A stretch of 64,000 nucleotides of DNA, from the NCBI GenBank assembly GCA_016647705.1, contig CM028339.1:17688803-17752802 (forward strand), read 5' to 3'. The notes under the pieces were generated by a model that searched no databases, was not told the origin of the DNA, and saw only the letters and a list, made by a program, of their open reading frames with translations. Both the position numbers and the translations under genes were made by a program. The DNA comes from Eucommia ulmoides. Taxonomy: Eukaryota; Streptophyta; Magnoliopsida; Garryales; Eucommiaceae. Numbering within the stretch: the stretch's first letter is position 1; each line of letters opens with the position of its first letter. This document shows, one piece after another, positions 23,292 to 35,912 of this stretch.

Positions 23292-25833
23292 CTATTCCTC
23301 CCCAGAAGCATCGTCGACGCCCACGACGTCTACATTGGTGTCTTCCTCGGCCTCAGCCTCAGCCTCCTCGTTGCCAACACCTTCAGCACCAACTTCGCGT
23401 GCTGGACCCTCAGTCTCCCTTGCAACAGGCTGCTCCGCCGTTAGCCCAACCTGCTGGGTAAATTACATCCCAACACCCGAACTGTCAAATTCCGGGTAGT
23501 GGCGCTGGAGGTAGAGGATCGTGGCCTGGTGCCCGTCTTCCATGAATTCGGCAGCAAGCTCGTACTTCAAATTTTCGAATTCCTCGCTGGCTTTATAGCC
23601 CTCAACAGCTTTATGCTCCGCCCGACGGATGGCCTTTCCCCTCTGTTGCTCTTCCTTTTTCAGTCTCCTCTCCAACTCCTCCACTCTCTTCTCCAGCTGT
23701 ACCTTCTGCCTCTCAGCGTCATCCCGCTCTTGGGTTATGAGGACATGCCTGGCTTGTAGGCCCTGATGAGCCTGGGCGGCAAGCTGGAGGTCATCCGTCA
23801 GACGGTTCACCTTGGCCTCAGCAGCATTCTTCTCTGACCTCAGCATGGCCTCCTCCATGGCACTCTCCGATATTCGGTCAAAAACCACGGATATTCGAAG
23901 CATGCCCTGCAAAAAACAAACAAAAAACAATGTTATCATACTTAGCAACATTTAGCTACACAATGCAGAGCAAAGAAGTGCCAGGGTGAGAACGCGTTAC
24001 CGCCAGTTGGTCGCAGATGGCCTGACGCATCAGGTTGCCAGTGCTCTCCTCCTCCATCAATGTTTTGTCGTTGGGCGGCGTCATGCGGCGGAGATAGCCC
24101 GGCATCACCTCTGGGCTCTTCAGCAGAGCACGGTCAGCCGGCAGCCCGGTATTCGCCACCCCAAAGAAGGATCCGTCAACAGTCAGCTCAGATGATGCCC
24201 CGGGCACAAACTTCGCCCTCTTCGAGGACTTGTGCTTTTATGCCTCCCCTCATGGGTTTTCCTCTTCCCCTTGTCCGAACAGAGGGGAAAAGAGTCGCCG
24301 CTCACATTCTGCACGGATTGCCGAGACCCGGATTTCGATTGGGGCGTGTCTCGGATCACAACGCCTGGCAGGGCAGGGGAGTGACTGCGGGCTGGCGTCC
24401 CGAGCGGTTGGGCGGATTCCTTCTCTACTTTTTCTACCCCGGCCGCTTCCTTTGCCTTCTTCTTCTCCAGCAGCATACGAACTGCCATTGTCTTATCCAT
24501 AGCTGCAATATTTAATAAGATTTTTAGATATTCTTCCGTCCAGGCCGGCAGCATCCGGTCCTATACAGGGATATCTGCATGAATCGAGCGCAGCACACAT
24601 AAAGATTACCAAGTACGCGCAATTGACATAGCAGGAAAGTCCTTACCGTTGTCTGAGTCGAGAAAGAAATCTGGTGAGGTGGAGACGTCCGGTGGAGAAA
24701 ATCAGAAAGCTGAGAATAGCTGCGACGCGATCAAGGTGTTTACGTCCTTGAAGGCAGTCCTCAACACCTTGTCTCTCTGCTCGCAAATCACTCGGCCCGG
24801 CTCTGGTCTTTTATTCTTCGGCGTCTCCTTAGCTGCAGGAAGTCACGGAAACAAATGTATCAGTGCATAGACCATACTAAAAACCCCCAACCGAACCCTC
24901 CCCTTACGGGGTCCCAGCCTTACCAACTCTTCTCCATTCCATCTGGAGAGGGTATCTTCCTTCTTCTTCCAGGCCGGCCTGCCAACCGCTCCCCCCGATA
25001 TAGAAGAACTGGGGCTTCCATCGATGAATGGAAGAGTCCAGGTCCTTCAAGAAAGTCGACCTGGACGAAATGTAACACCACCCAGCGCCCCGAGGGAGTG
25101 GCTTAAGGAAGAACAGAGCCTTGAAAAGATCAATGCTCGGCTCGAGTCCCTCGGCCTGGAAGATGATGTACGAAGCCACCAGGGCTCAAATACCGTTCGG
25201 AGCAATTTGTGACGGACACAAATGATACTCCTCACAGACGGCCCTGACCCACCAGTGGAGGAGAAACCGAAGACCACCCTCCAGTTGTTTCCTATAAACT
25301 GTCATAAACCCAGCTAGCGGCATACAAGCCCGGTCGTCGGGCCCAGGAACAAGTGTCGTGACCTCCTCCGGAATGAAGAACTCACTCCGACAGGAGAGCA
25401 CGGCTTCCTCGTTCATGGTTGTTTTAATTTTCCAAACCGGACTCGAGGGCGGGACCTTTACAAACAACTTCTCCGGCCCGGTATTGTGCACCTCATTTTC
25501 ACGAAGCAACTGGGGAATGGAGACAACGGTGTGGATCTCCACCACCGTGACGGGTTCGGGAGGGACGCCGACCCCAGCGTCAAGTGATGTGGAGGCCCCA
25601 CCACTCTCGTCGGCACGACTCACCACGAAGGCACGGTCCTCCAGGCATGACTGGATAGCACCGCTCGTTTCGTGGATCCTCGCCATAGCACTCGAGGAGG
25701 CGTCTCCCGGAGCGGGGCGCCTCTCCACCCTAAACTGGGGGGAGCTGGCGGACGACCGGTCCGAGGAGCCGGACTCCGATCCGTCGGAAGAACCAGAAGA
25801 GGAAAACGAAGAGTACGAAGGGGTTCCCGACAT
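23292..25833 (-). pseudogene. Antisense intron-containing gene of the Tat element ('putative gypsy type transposon' / Transposase_28-like), decayed
   Basis: Four exons fit on the minus strand: 25833-24924, 24832-24647, 24574-24001 and 23906-23292. Introns of 91, 72 and 94 bp start GTAAGG, GTAAGG and GTAACG and end TGCAG, TGCAG and TTTGCAG. Exon 1 holds an acidic Ser-rich N-terminus and a domain ('MTVYRKQLEGGLRF', 'LHWWVRAVCEEYHLCPSQ', 'GWCYISSR') that I recognise as the plant 'putative gypsy type transposon' family (PF04195-like). Exon 4 is a long coiled coil ending in an acidic Glu/Ala-rich tail. Splice phases agree through exon 2. Decay: TGA 25188-25186, TGA 24704-24702, TAG 24563-24561, a one-base frameshift near 24236, and TAA 23465-23463. 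The ATG at 25833 is preferred over 25944 because the latter overlaps the TATA box. An antisense ORF between pol and the 3' LTR is known in relatives such as maize Grande. Its function is unknown. Confidence 0.8.
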
Positions 25834-25943
25834 TCTGTTCGGACACAAGGAAGCCGAGAAAACCAAAACCGAGTACCAGTACCGGGGAGGCAGACGGGGT
25901 TCTGGAATATTCGCAAAGTTCAAATGAATGGTAGGGGCCACCA

Positions 25944-25949
25944 TTTATA
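25944..25949 (-). promoter_or_regulatory. TATA box of the antisense gene
   Basis: TATAAA on the minus strand, about 110 bp upstream of the preferred ATG (25833). It implies a start site near 25918 and a leader of about 85 nt. Confidence 0.6.
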
Positions 25950-26021
25950 AAAGCCAAAGGTGCCCAGATGAAAGGTCGCAAAGGCCAATGGCTGGGGACG
26001 CCTTGGTTTGCACGCCCCTAC

Positions 26022-26104
26022 CACGTGGCACCCATCTAACGATGGTGGAGTGACCTATCACACCACTCAGCAGATGGGGCACGTGTGCCGTGTTCTGTCA
26101 CGTG
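26022..26104. promoter_or_regulatory. Three CACGTG G-boxes upstream of the antisense TATA box
   Basis: Palindromic CACGTG occurs at 26022-26027, 26080-26085 and 26099-26104, 73-160 bp upstream of the antisense TATA box. A CCAAT motif (plus strand) lies at about 25985. G-boxes bind bZIP and bHLH factors in plants (light, ABA and stress responses). Whether these act is unknown. Confidence 0.55.
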
Positions 26105-29100
26105 GGAAGGGGAAGGCTCTCAAACTTCCCACCCTGAAAATTTTCTAAGGCACGGAAATGGCCGAGCTCATGACCCTACGGGCTCTCAGCTCGGACATAT
26201 TCAAAAGGGGAAAGACTCTCAAACTTCCCACCCTGAAAATTTTTTAAGGCATGGAAATGGCCGAGCTCACGACCCTACGGGCTCTCAGCTCGGACAAAAT
26301 TCAAAAAGGGAAGGCTCTCAAACTTCCCACCCTGAAAATTTTCTAAGGCATGGAAATGACCGAGCTCACGACCCTACGGGCTCTCAGCTCGGACAAAATT
26401 CACAAGGGGAAGGCTATCACACTTCCCACCCTAAAACTTTTCTAAGGCATGGAAATGGCCGAGCTCACGACCCTACGGGCTCTCAGCTCGGACAAAATTC
26501 AAAAGGGGAAGGCTCTCAAACTTCCCACCCTGAAAATTTTCTACGGCATGGAAATGGCCGAGCTCACGAACCTACGGGCTCTCAGCACGGACATATTCAA
26601 AAGGGGGAAGGCTCTCAAACTTCCTACCCTGAAAATTTTCTAAGGCATAGGAATGGCCGAGCTCACGACCCTACGGGCTCTCAGCTCGGACAAAATTCAC
26701 AAGGTGGAAGGCTCTCAAACTTCCCACCCTGAAAATTTTCTAAGGCGTGGTCATGGCCGAGCTCACGACCCTACGGGCTCTCAGCTCGGACAAAATTCAA
26801 AAGGGGAAGGCTCTCAAACTTCCCACCCTGAAAATTTTCCAAGGCATAGAAATGGCCGAGCTCACGACCCTACGGGCTCTCAGCTCGGACAAACTTCAAA
26901 AGGGGAAGGCTCTCAAACTTCCCACCCTGAAAATTTTCTACGGCATGGGAATGGCCGAGCTCACGACCCTACGGGCTCTCTGCTCGAACAACATCCCAAG
27001 AGGGAAGCCTCTCCACCATTCCCACACTCAAACAGTTCAGCGGCCGTGACACTGGCCGGCCTCCCGACTTGCCGGACTCTCAGCTCGGCCAACTTGCCAA
27101 AAAAAAAAAAAAAAAAAAGGGGGAAGGCTCTCAAACTTCCCACCCTGAAAATTTTCTAAGGCATGGAAATGACCGAGCTCACGACTCTACAGGCTCTCAG
27201 CTCGGACAAAATTCAAAAGGGGAAGGCTCTCAAACTTCCCACCCTGAAAATTTTCTACGGCATGGAAATGGCCGAGCTCACGACCCTACGGGCTCTCAGC
27301 TCGGACAAAATTCAAAAGCGGAAGGCTCTCAAACTTCCCACCCTGAAAATTTTCTAAGGCATGGAAATGGCCGAGCTCACGATCCTACGGGCTCCCAGCT
27401 CGGACAAAATTCAAAGGGGGAAGGCTCTCAAACTTCCCACCCTGAAAATTTTCTCAGGCATGGAAATGACCGAGCTCACGACCCTACGGGCTCTCAGCTC
27501 GGACAAAATTCACAAGGGGAAGGCTCTCAAACTTCCCACACTGAAAATTTTCTAAGGCATGGAAATTGCCGAGCTCACGACCCTACGGGCTCTCAGCTCG
27601 GACAAAATTCAAAAGGGGAAGGCTCTCAAACTTCCCACCCTGAAAATTTTCCAAGGCATGGAAATGGCCAAGCTCACGACCCTACGGGCTCTCAGCTCGG
27701 ACAAACTTCAAAAGGGGAAGGCTCTCAAACTTCCCACCCTAAAAATTTTCTACGGCATGGGAATGGCCGAGCTCACGACCCTACGGGCTCTCAGCTCGGA
27801 CAACATCCCAAGAGGGAAGCCTCTCCACAATTCCCACACTCAAATAGTTCAGCGGCCGTGACACTGGCCGGGCTCCCGACTTGCCGGACACTTAGCTCGG
27901 CCAACTTGCCAAACCAAAAAAAAAAAAAAAAAAAAGGGGAAGGCTCTCAAAATTCCCACCATGAAAATTTTCTAAGGCATGGAAATGACCGAGCTCAAGA
28001 ACCTACGGGCTCTCAGCTCGGACATATTCAAAAGGGGGAAGGCTCTCAAACTTCCCACCCTGAAAATTTTCTAAGGCATGGGAATGGCCGAGCTCACGAC
28101 CCTACGGGCTCTCAGCTCGGACAAAATTCACAAGGGGGAAGGCTCTCAAACTTCCCACCCTGAAAATTTTCTAAGGCATTGCCATGGCCGAGCTCACGAC
28201 CCTACGGGCTCTCAGCTCGGACAAAATTCAAAAGGGGAAGGCTCTCAAACTTCCCACCCTGAAAGTTTTCCAAGGCATAGAAATGGCCGAGCTCACGACC
28301 CTACGGGCTCTAAGCTCGGAAAAACTTCAAAAGGGGAAGGCTCTCAAACTTTCCACCCTGAAAATTTTCTACGGCATGGGAATGGCCGAGCTCACGACCC
28401 TACGGGCTCTCTGCTCGAACAACATCCCAAAAGGGAAGCCTCTCCACCATTCCCACACTCAAACAGTTCAGCGGCCGTGACACTGGCCGGGATCCCGACT
28501 TGCCAGACTCTCAGCTCGGCCAACTTGCCAAGAAAAAAAAAAAAGGGGGGGGGGGGGGGGAGAAGGCTCTCAAAACTTCCCACTCTGAAAATTTTCTAAG
28601 GCAAGGAAATGACCGAGCTCACGACCCTACGGGCTCTCAGCTCTGACTAAATTCACAAGGGGAAGGCTCTCACACTTCCCACCCTGAAAATTTTCTAAGG
28701 CATGGAAATGGCCGAGCTCACGACCCTACGGGCTCTCAGCTTGGACAAAATTCAAAAGGGGAAGGCTCTCAAACTTCCCACCCTGAAAATTCTCTAAGGC
28801 ATGGAAATGGCCGAACTCACGACCCTACGGGCTCTCAGCTCGGACAAAATTCAAAAGGGGAAGGCTCTCAAACTTCCCACCCTGAAAATTTTCTAAGGCA
28901 TGGAAATGGCCGAGCTCACGACCCTACGGGCTCCCAGCTCGGACAAAATTCAAAGGGGGAAGGCTCTCAAACTTCCCACCCTGAAAATTTTCTAAGGCAA
29001 GGAAATGACCGAGCTCGCGACCCTACGGGCTCTCAGCTCGGACAAAATTCAGAAGGGGAAGGCTCTCACACTTCCCACCCTGAAAATTTTCTAAGGCACG

Positions 29101-32100
29101 GAAATGTCCGAGCTCACGACCCTACGGGTTCTCAGCTAGGACAAAATTCAAAATGGGAAGACTCTTGAACTTCCCACCCTGAAAATTTTCTACGGCATGG
29201 AAATGGCCGAGCTCACGACCCTACGGGCTCTCAGCTCGGACAAAATTCAAAAGGGGAAGGCTCTCAAACTTCCCACCCTGAGAATTTTCTAAGGCATGGA
29301 AATGGCCGAGCTCACGACCCTACGGGCTCCCAGCGCGGACAAAATTCAAAGGGGGAAGGCTCTCAAACTTCCCACCCTGAAAATTTTCTAAGGCATGGAA
29401 ATGACCGAGCTCACGACCCTACGGGCTCTCAGCTCGGACAAAATTCACAAGGGGAAGGCTCTCAAACTTCCCACACTGAAAATTTTCTCAGGCGTGGAAA
29501 TGGCCGAGCTCACGACCCTACGGGCTCTCAGCTCGGACAAAATTCAAAAGGGGAAGGCTCTCAAACTTCCCACCCTGAAAATTTTCGAAGGCATGGAAAT
29601 GGCCGAGCTCACGACCCTACGGGCTCCCAGCTCGGACAAAATTCAAAAGTGGGAAGGCTCTCAAACTTCCCACCCTGAAAATTTTCTAAGGCATGGAAAT
29701 GACCGAGCTCGCGACCCTACGGGCTCTCAGCTCGGACAAACTTCAAAAGGGGAAAGCTCTCACACTTCCCACCCTGAAAATTTTCTAAGGCATGGAAATG
29801 GCCGAGCTCACGAGCCTACGGGCTCCCAGCTCGGACAAAATTCAAAGGGGGAAGGCTCTCAAACTTCCCACCCTGAAAATTTTCTAAGGCATGGAAATGG
29901 CCGAGCTCACGACCCTACGGGCTCTCAGCTCGGACAAAATTCAAAAGGGGAAGGCTCTCAAACTTCCTACCCTGAAAATTTTCTAAGGCATGGAAATGGC
30001 CGAACTCACGATCCTACGGGCTCTCAGCTCGGACAAAATTCAAAAGGGGAAGGCTCTCAAACTTCCCACCCTGAAAATTTTCTAAGGCATGGAAATGGCC
30101 GAGCTTACGACCCTACGGGCTCCCAACTCGGACAAAATTCAAAGGGGGAAGGCTCCCAAACTTCCCACCCTGAAAATTTTCTAAGGCATGGAAATGACCG
30201 AGCTCACGACCCTACGGGCTCTCAGCTCGGACAAAATTCAAAAGGGGAAGGCTCTCAAACTTCCCACCCTGAAAATTTTCGAAGGCATGGAAATGGCCGA
30301 GCTCACGACCCTACGGGCTCCCAGCTCGGACAAAATTCAAAGTGGGAAGGCTCTCAAACTTCCCACCCTGAAAATTTTCTAAGGCATGGAAATGACCGAG
30401 CTCGCGACCCTACGGGCTCTCAGCTCGGACAAAATTCAAAGGGGGAAGGCTCTCAAACTTCCCACCCTGAAAATTTTCTAAGGCATGGAAATGACCGAGC
30501 TCACGACCCTACGGGCTCTCAGCTCGGACAAAATTCACAAGGGGAAGGCTCTCAAACTTCCCACACTGAAAATTTTCTCAGGCGTGGAAATGGCCGAGCT
30601 CACGACCCTACGGGCTCTCAGCTCGGACAAAATTCAAAAGGGGAAGGCTCTCAAACTTCCCACCCTGAAAATTTTCGAAGGCATGGAAATGGCCGAGCTC
30701 ACGACCCTACGGGCTCCCAGCTCGGACAAAATTCAAAGTGGGAAGGCTCTCAAACTTCCCACCCTGAAAATTTTCTAAGGCATGGAAATGACCGAGCTCG
30801 CGACCCTACGGGCTCTCAGCTCGGACAAACTTCAAAAGGGGAAGGCTCTCACACTTCCCACCCTGAAAATTTTCTAAGGCATGGAAATGGCCGAGCTCAC
30901 GACCCTACGGGCTCCCAGCTCGGACAAAATTCAAAGGGGGAAGGCTCTCAAACTTCCCACCCTGAAAATTTTCTAAGGCATGGAAATGGCCGAGCTCACG
31001 ACCCTACGGGCTCTCAGCTCGGACAAAATTCAAAAGGGGAAGGCTCTCAAACTTCCTACCCTGAAAATTTTCTAAGGCATGGAAATGGCCGAACTCACGA
31101 CCCTACGGGCTCTCAGCTCGGACAAAATTCAAAAGGGGAAGGCTCTCAAACTTCCCACCCTGAAAATTTTCTAAGGCATGGAAATGGCCGAGCTCACGAC
31201 CCTACGGGCTCTCAGCTCGGACAAACTTCAAAAGAGGAAGGCTCCCAAACTTCCCACACTGAAAATTTTTAAGGCATGGAAATGGCCGAGCTCACGACCC
31301 TACGGGCTCTCAGCTCGGACAAAATTCAAAAGGGGAAGGCTCTCAAACTTCCCACCCTGAAAATTTTCGAAGGCATGGAAATGGCCGAGCTCACGACCCT
31401 ACGGGCTCCCAGCTCAGACAAAATTCAAAGTGGGAAGGCTCTCAAACTTCCCACCCTGAAAATTTTCTAAGGCATGGAAATGACCGAGCTCACGACCCTA
31501 CGGGCTCTCAGCTCGGACAAAATTCACAAGGGGAAGGCTTTCAAACTTCCCACATTGAAAAGTTTCTAAGGCATGGAAATGACCGAGCTAACGACCCTAC
31601 GGGCTCTCAGCTCGGACAAAATTCAAAAGGGGAAGGCTCTCAAACTTTCCACCCTAAAAATTTTCGAAGGCATGGAAATGGCCGAACTCACGACCCTACG
31701 GGCTCCCAGCTCGGACAAAATTCAAAGGGGGAAGGCTCTCAAACTTCCCATCCGGAAAATTTTCTAAGGCATGGAAATGGCCGAGCTCACGAACCTACGG
31801 GCTCTCAGCTCGGACATATTCAAAAGGGGGAAGGCTCTCAAACTTCCCACCCTGAAAATTTTCTAAGGCGTGAGAATGGCCGAGCTCACGACCCTACGGG
31901 CTCTCAGCTCGGACAAAATTCACAAGGGGGAAGGCTCTCAAACTTTCCACCCTGAAAATTTTCTAAGGCATGGCCATGGCCGAGCTCCCGACCCTACGGG
32001 CTCTCCGCTCGGACAAAATTCAAAAGGGGAAGGCTCTCAAACTTCCCACCCTGAAAATTTTCCAAGGCATAGAAATGGCCGAGCTCACGACCCTACGGGC

Positions 32101-33515
32101 TCTCAGCTCGGACAAAATTCACAAGGGGAAGGCTCTCACACTTCCCACCCTGAAAATTTTCTAAGGCATGGAAATGGCCGAGCTCACGACCCTACGGGCT
32201 CTCAGCTCGGACAAAATTCAAAAGAGGAAGACTCTCAAACTTCTCACCCTGAAAATTTTCTACGGCATGGAAATGGCCGAGCTCACGACCCTACGGGCTC
32301 TCAGCTCGGACAAAATTCACAAGGGGGAAGGCTCTCAAACTTCGCACCCTGAAAATTTTCTAAGGCATGGCCATGGCCAAGCTCACGACTTTACGGGCTC
32401 TCAGCTCAGACAAAATTCAAAAGGGGAAGGCTCTCAAACTTCCCACCCTGAAAATTTTCTAAGCCATGGAAATGGCCGAACTCACGACCCTACGGGCTCC
32501 CAACCCGGACAAAATTCAAAGGGGGAAGGCTCTCAAACTTCCCATCCTGAAAATTTTGTAAGGCATGGAAATGACCGTGCTCACGACCCTACGGGCTCTC
32601 AGCTCGGACAAAATTCACAAGGGGAAGGCTCTCAAACTTCCCACACTGAAAATTTTCTAAGGCATGGAAATGGCCGAACTCACGACCCTACGGGCTCCCA
32701 ACCCGGACAAAATTCAAAGGGGGAAGGCTCTCAAACTTCCCATCCTGAAAATTTTGTAAGGCATGGAAATGACCGAGCTCACGACCCTACGGGCTCTCAG
32801 CTCGGACAAAATTCAAAAGGGAAAGGCTCTCAAACTTCCCACCCTGAAAATTTTCTAAGGCATGGAAATGGCCGAGCTCACGACTCTACGGGCTCTCAGC
32901 TCGGACATATTCAAAAGGCGGAAGGCTCTCAAACTTCCCACCTTGAAAATTTTCTCAGGCATGGGAATGGCCGAGCTCACGACCCTACGGGCTCTCAGCT
33001 CGGACAAAATTCACAAGGGGGAAGCCCCTCAGACTTCTCACCCTGAAAATTTTCTAAGTCATGGAAATGACCGAGCTAACGACCCTATGGGCTCTCAGCT
33101 CGGACAAAATTCAAAAGGGGAAGGCTCTCAAACTTCCCACCCTAAAAATTTTCGAAGGCGTGGAAATGGCCGAGCTCACGACCCTACGGGCTCCCAGCTC
33201 GGACAAAATTCAAAAGGGGAAGGCTCTCAAACTTCCCATCCGGAAAATTTTCTAAGGCATGGAAATGGCCGAGCTCACGAACCTACGGGCACTCAGCTCG
33301 GACATATTCAAAAGGGGGAAGGCTCTCAATCTTCCCACCCTGAAAATTTTCTACGGCATGGGAATGGCCGAGCTCACGACCCTACGGGCTCTCAGCTCGG
33401 ACAACATCCCAAGAGGGAAGCCTCTCCACAATTCCCACACTCAAACAGTTCAGCGGCCGTGAGACTGGCCGGGCTCCCGACTTGCCGGACACTCAGCTCG
33501 GCCAACTTGCCAAAC

Positions 33516-33553
<38 letters not shown>

Positions 33554-34964
33554 AAGGGGAAGGCTCTCAAAATTCCCACCATGAAAATTTTCTAAGGCAT
33601 GGAAATGACCGAGCTCACGACCCTACGGGCTCTCAGCTCGGACAACATCCCAAGAGGGAAGCCTCTCTACAATTCCCACACTCAAACAGTTCAGCGGCCG
33701 TGACACTGGCCGGGCTCCCGACTTGCCGGACACTTAGCTCGGCCAACTTGCCAAACCAAAAAAAAAAAAAAAAAAAGGGGAAGGATCTCAAAATTCCCAC
33801 CATGAAAATTTTCTAAGGCATGGAAATGACCGAGCTCACGATCCTACGGGCTCTCAGCTCGGACAAAATTCACAAGGGGAAGGCTCTCAAACTTCCAACA
33901 CTGAAAATTTTATAAGGCATGGAAATGGCCGAGCTCACGACCCTACGGGCTCTCAGCTCGGACAAAATTAAAAAGGGGAAGGCTCTCAAACTTCCCACCC
34001 TGAAAATTTTCTAAGGCATGGAAATGGCCGAGCTCACGACCCTACGGGCTCCTAGCTCGGACAAAATTCAAAGGGGGCAGGCTCTCAAACTTCCCACTCT
34101 GAAAATTTTCTAAGGCATGGAAATGACCGAGCTCACGACCCTACGGGCTCTCAGCTCGGACAAAATTCACAAGGGGAAGGCTCTCAAACTTCCCACACTA
34201 AAAATTTTATAAGGCATGGAAATGGCCAAGCTCACGACCCTACGGGCTCTCAGCTCGGACAAAATTCAAAAGGGGAAGGCTCTCAAACTTCCCACCCTGA
34301 AAATTTTCTAAGGCATGGAAATGGCCGAGCTCACGACCCTACGGGCTCTCAGCTCGGACAAACTTCAAAAGAGGAAGGCTCTCAAACTTCCCACCCTGAA
34401 AATTTTCTAAGGCATGGAAATGGCCGAGCTCACGACCCTACGGGTTCTCAGCTCGGACATATTCAAAAGGGGGAAGGCTCTCAAACTTCCCACCCTGAAA
34501 ATTTTCTAAGGCATGGGAATGGCCGAGCTCACGACCCTACGGGCTCTCAGCGTAGACAAAATTCACAAGGGGGAAGGTTCTCAAATTCCCACACTGAAAA
34601 TTTTCTAAGGCATGGCCATGGCCGAGCTCACGACCCTACGGGCTCTCAGCTCGGACAAAATTCAAAAGGGAAAGGCTCTCAAACTTTCCACCCTGAAAAT
34701 TTTCCAAGGCATGGAAATGGCCAAGCTCACGACCCTACGGGCTCTCAGCTCGGACAAACTTCAAAAGGGGAAGGCTCTCAAACTTCCCACCCTGAAAATT
34801 TTCTATGGCATGGGAATGGCCGAGCTCACGACCCTACGGGCTCTCAGCTCGGACAACATCCCAAGAGGGAAGCCTCTCCACCATTCCCACACTCAAACAG
34901 CTCAGCGGCCGTGACACTGGCCGGGATCCCGACTTGCCGGACTCTCAGCTCGGCCAACTTGCCA

Positions 34965-34996
<32 letters not shown>

Positions 34997-35912
34997 GGAA
35001 GGCTTTCAAACTTCCCACCCTGAAAATTTTCTAAGGCATGGAAATGACCGAGCTCACGACCCTACAGGCTCTCAGCTCGGACTAAATTCACAAGGGGAAG
35101 GCTCTCACACTTCCCACCCTGAAAATTTTCTAAGGCATGGAAATGGCCGAGCTCACGACCCTACGGGCTCTCAGCTCGGACAAAATTCAAAAGGGGAAGG
35201 CTCTCAAACTTCCCACCCTGAAAATTTTCGAAGGCATGGAAATGGCCGAACTCACGACCCTACGGGCTCTCAGCTCGGACAAAATTCAAAAGGGGAAGGC
35301 TCTCCAACTTCCCACCCTGAAAATTTTCTAAGGCATGGAAATGGCCGAGCTCACGACCCTACGGGCTCTCAGCTCGGACATATTTAAAAGGGGGAAGGCT
35401 CTCAAACTTCCCATCTTGAAAATTTTCTAAGGCATGGGAATGGCCGAGCTCACGACCCTACGGGCTCTCAGCTCGGACAAAATTCACAAGGGGGAAGGCT
35501 CTCAAACTTCCCACCCTGAAAATTTTCTAAGGCATGGCCATGGCCGAGCTCACGACCCTACGGGCTCTCAGCTCGGACAAAATTCAAAAGGGAAAGGCTC
35601 TCAAACTTCCCACCCTGAAAATTTTCCAAGGCATGGAAATGGCCGAGCTCACGACCCGACGGGCTCTCAGCTCGGACAAACTTCAAAAGGGGAAAGCTCT
35701 CAAACTTCCCACCCTGAAAATTTTCTACGGCATGGGAATGGCCGAGCTCACGACCCTACGGGCTCTCAGCTCGGACAACATCCCAAGAGGGAAGCCTCTC
35801 CACCATTCCCACACTCAAACAGTTCAGCGGCCGTGACACTAGTCGGGATCCCGACTTGCCGGACTCTCAGCTCGGCCAACTTGCCAAAAAAAAAAAAAAA
35901 AAAAAAAAAAAA
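26105..35912. repeat. About 9.8-kb tandem array of 99-bp monomers with seven poly-A-ended variant units
   Basis: A 99-bp unit is repeated roughly 95-100 times. Landmarks in each are 'ATGGCCGAGCTCACGACCC', 'TACGGGCTCTCAGCTCGGAC', 'AAGGCTCTCAAACTTCCC' and 'CCTGAAAATTTTCTAAGGC'. Neighbours differ by a few substitutions. Seven longer variants ('aacatcccaagagggaagcctc' in place of the usual spacer, then 'cagcggccgtgacactggcc') end in A-runs at about 27101, 27917, 28532, 33518, 33757, 34966 and 35886. Because 99 is a multiple of three, long open frames (up to 625 codons) arise in two plus-strand frames. They carry no recognisable domain and are regarded as by-products. Tandem repeats in the 3' region of Tat elements are known sources of satellite DNA. 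Confidence 0.95.

Noticed and set aside
23062-23499. 145-codon plus ORF after pol
   Set aside because: It starts in spacer DNA with a poly-A run and then reads opposite the Glu/Ala-rich tail of the antisense gene.
25358-25927. 189-codon plus ORF opposite antisense exon 1
   Set aside because: Shadow of the minus-strand gene, which has the conserved domain, splice sites and promoter.
29395-31272. 625-codon open frame (and others of 158-364 codons at 26085-36093)
   Set aside because: They are read-through of 99-bp tandem repeats whose length is a multiple of three; two frames are open and no domain is present.
26105-35912. CRISPR-like repeat-spacer pattern
   Set aside because: Units are contiguous 99-bp tandem repeats without unique spacers, inside a plant retrotransposon.
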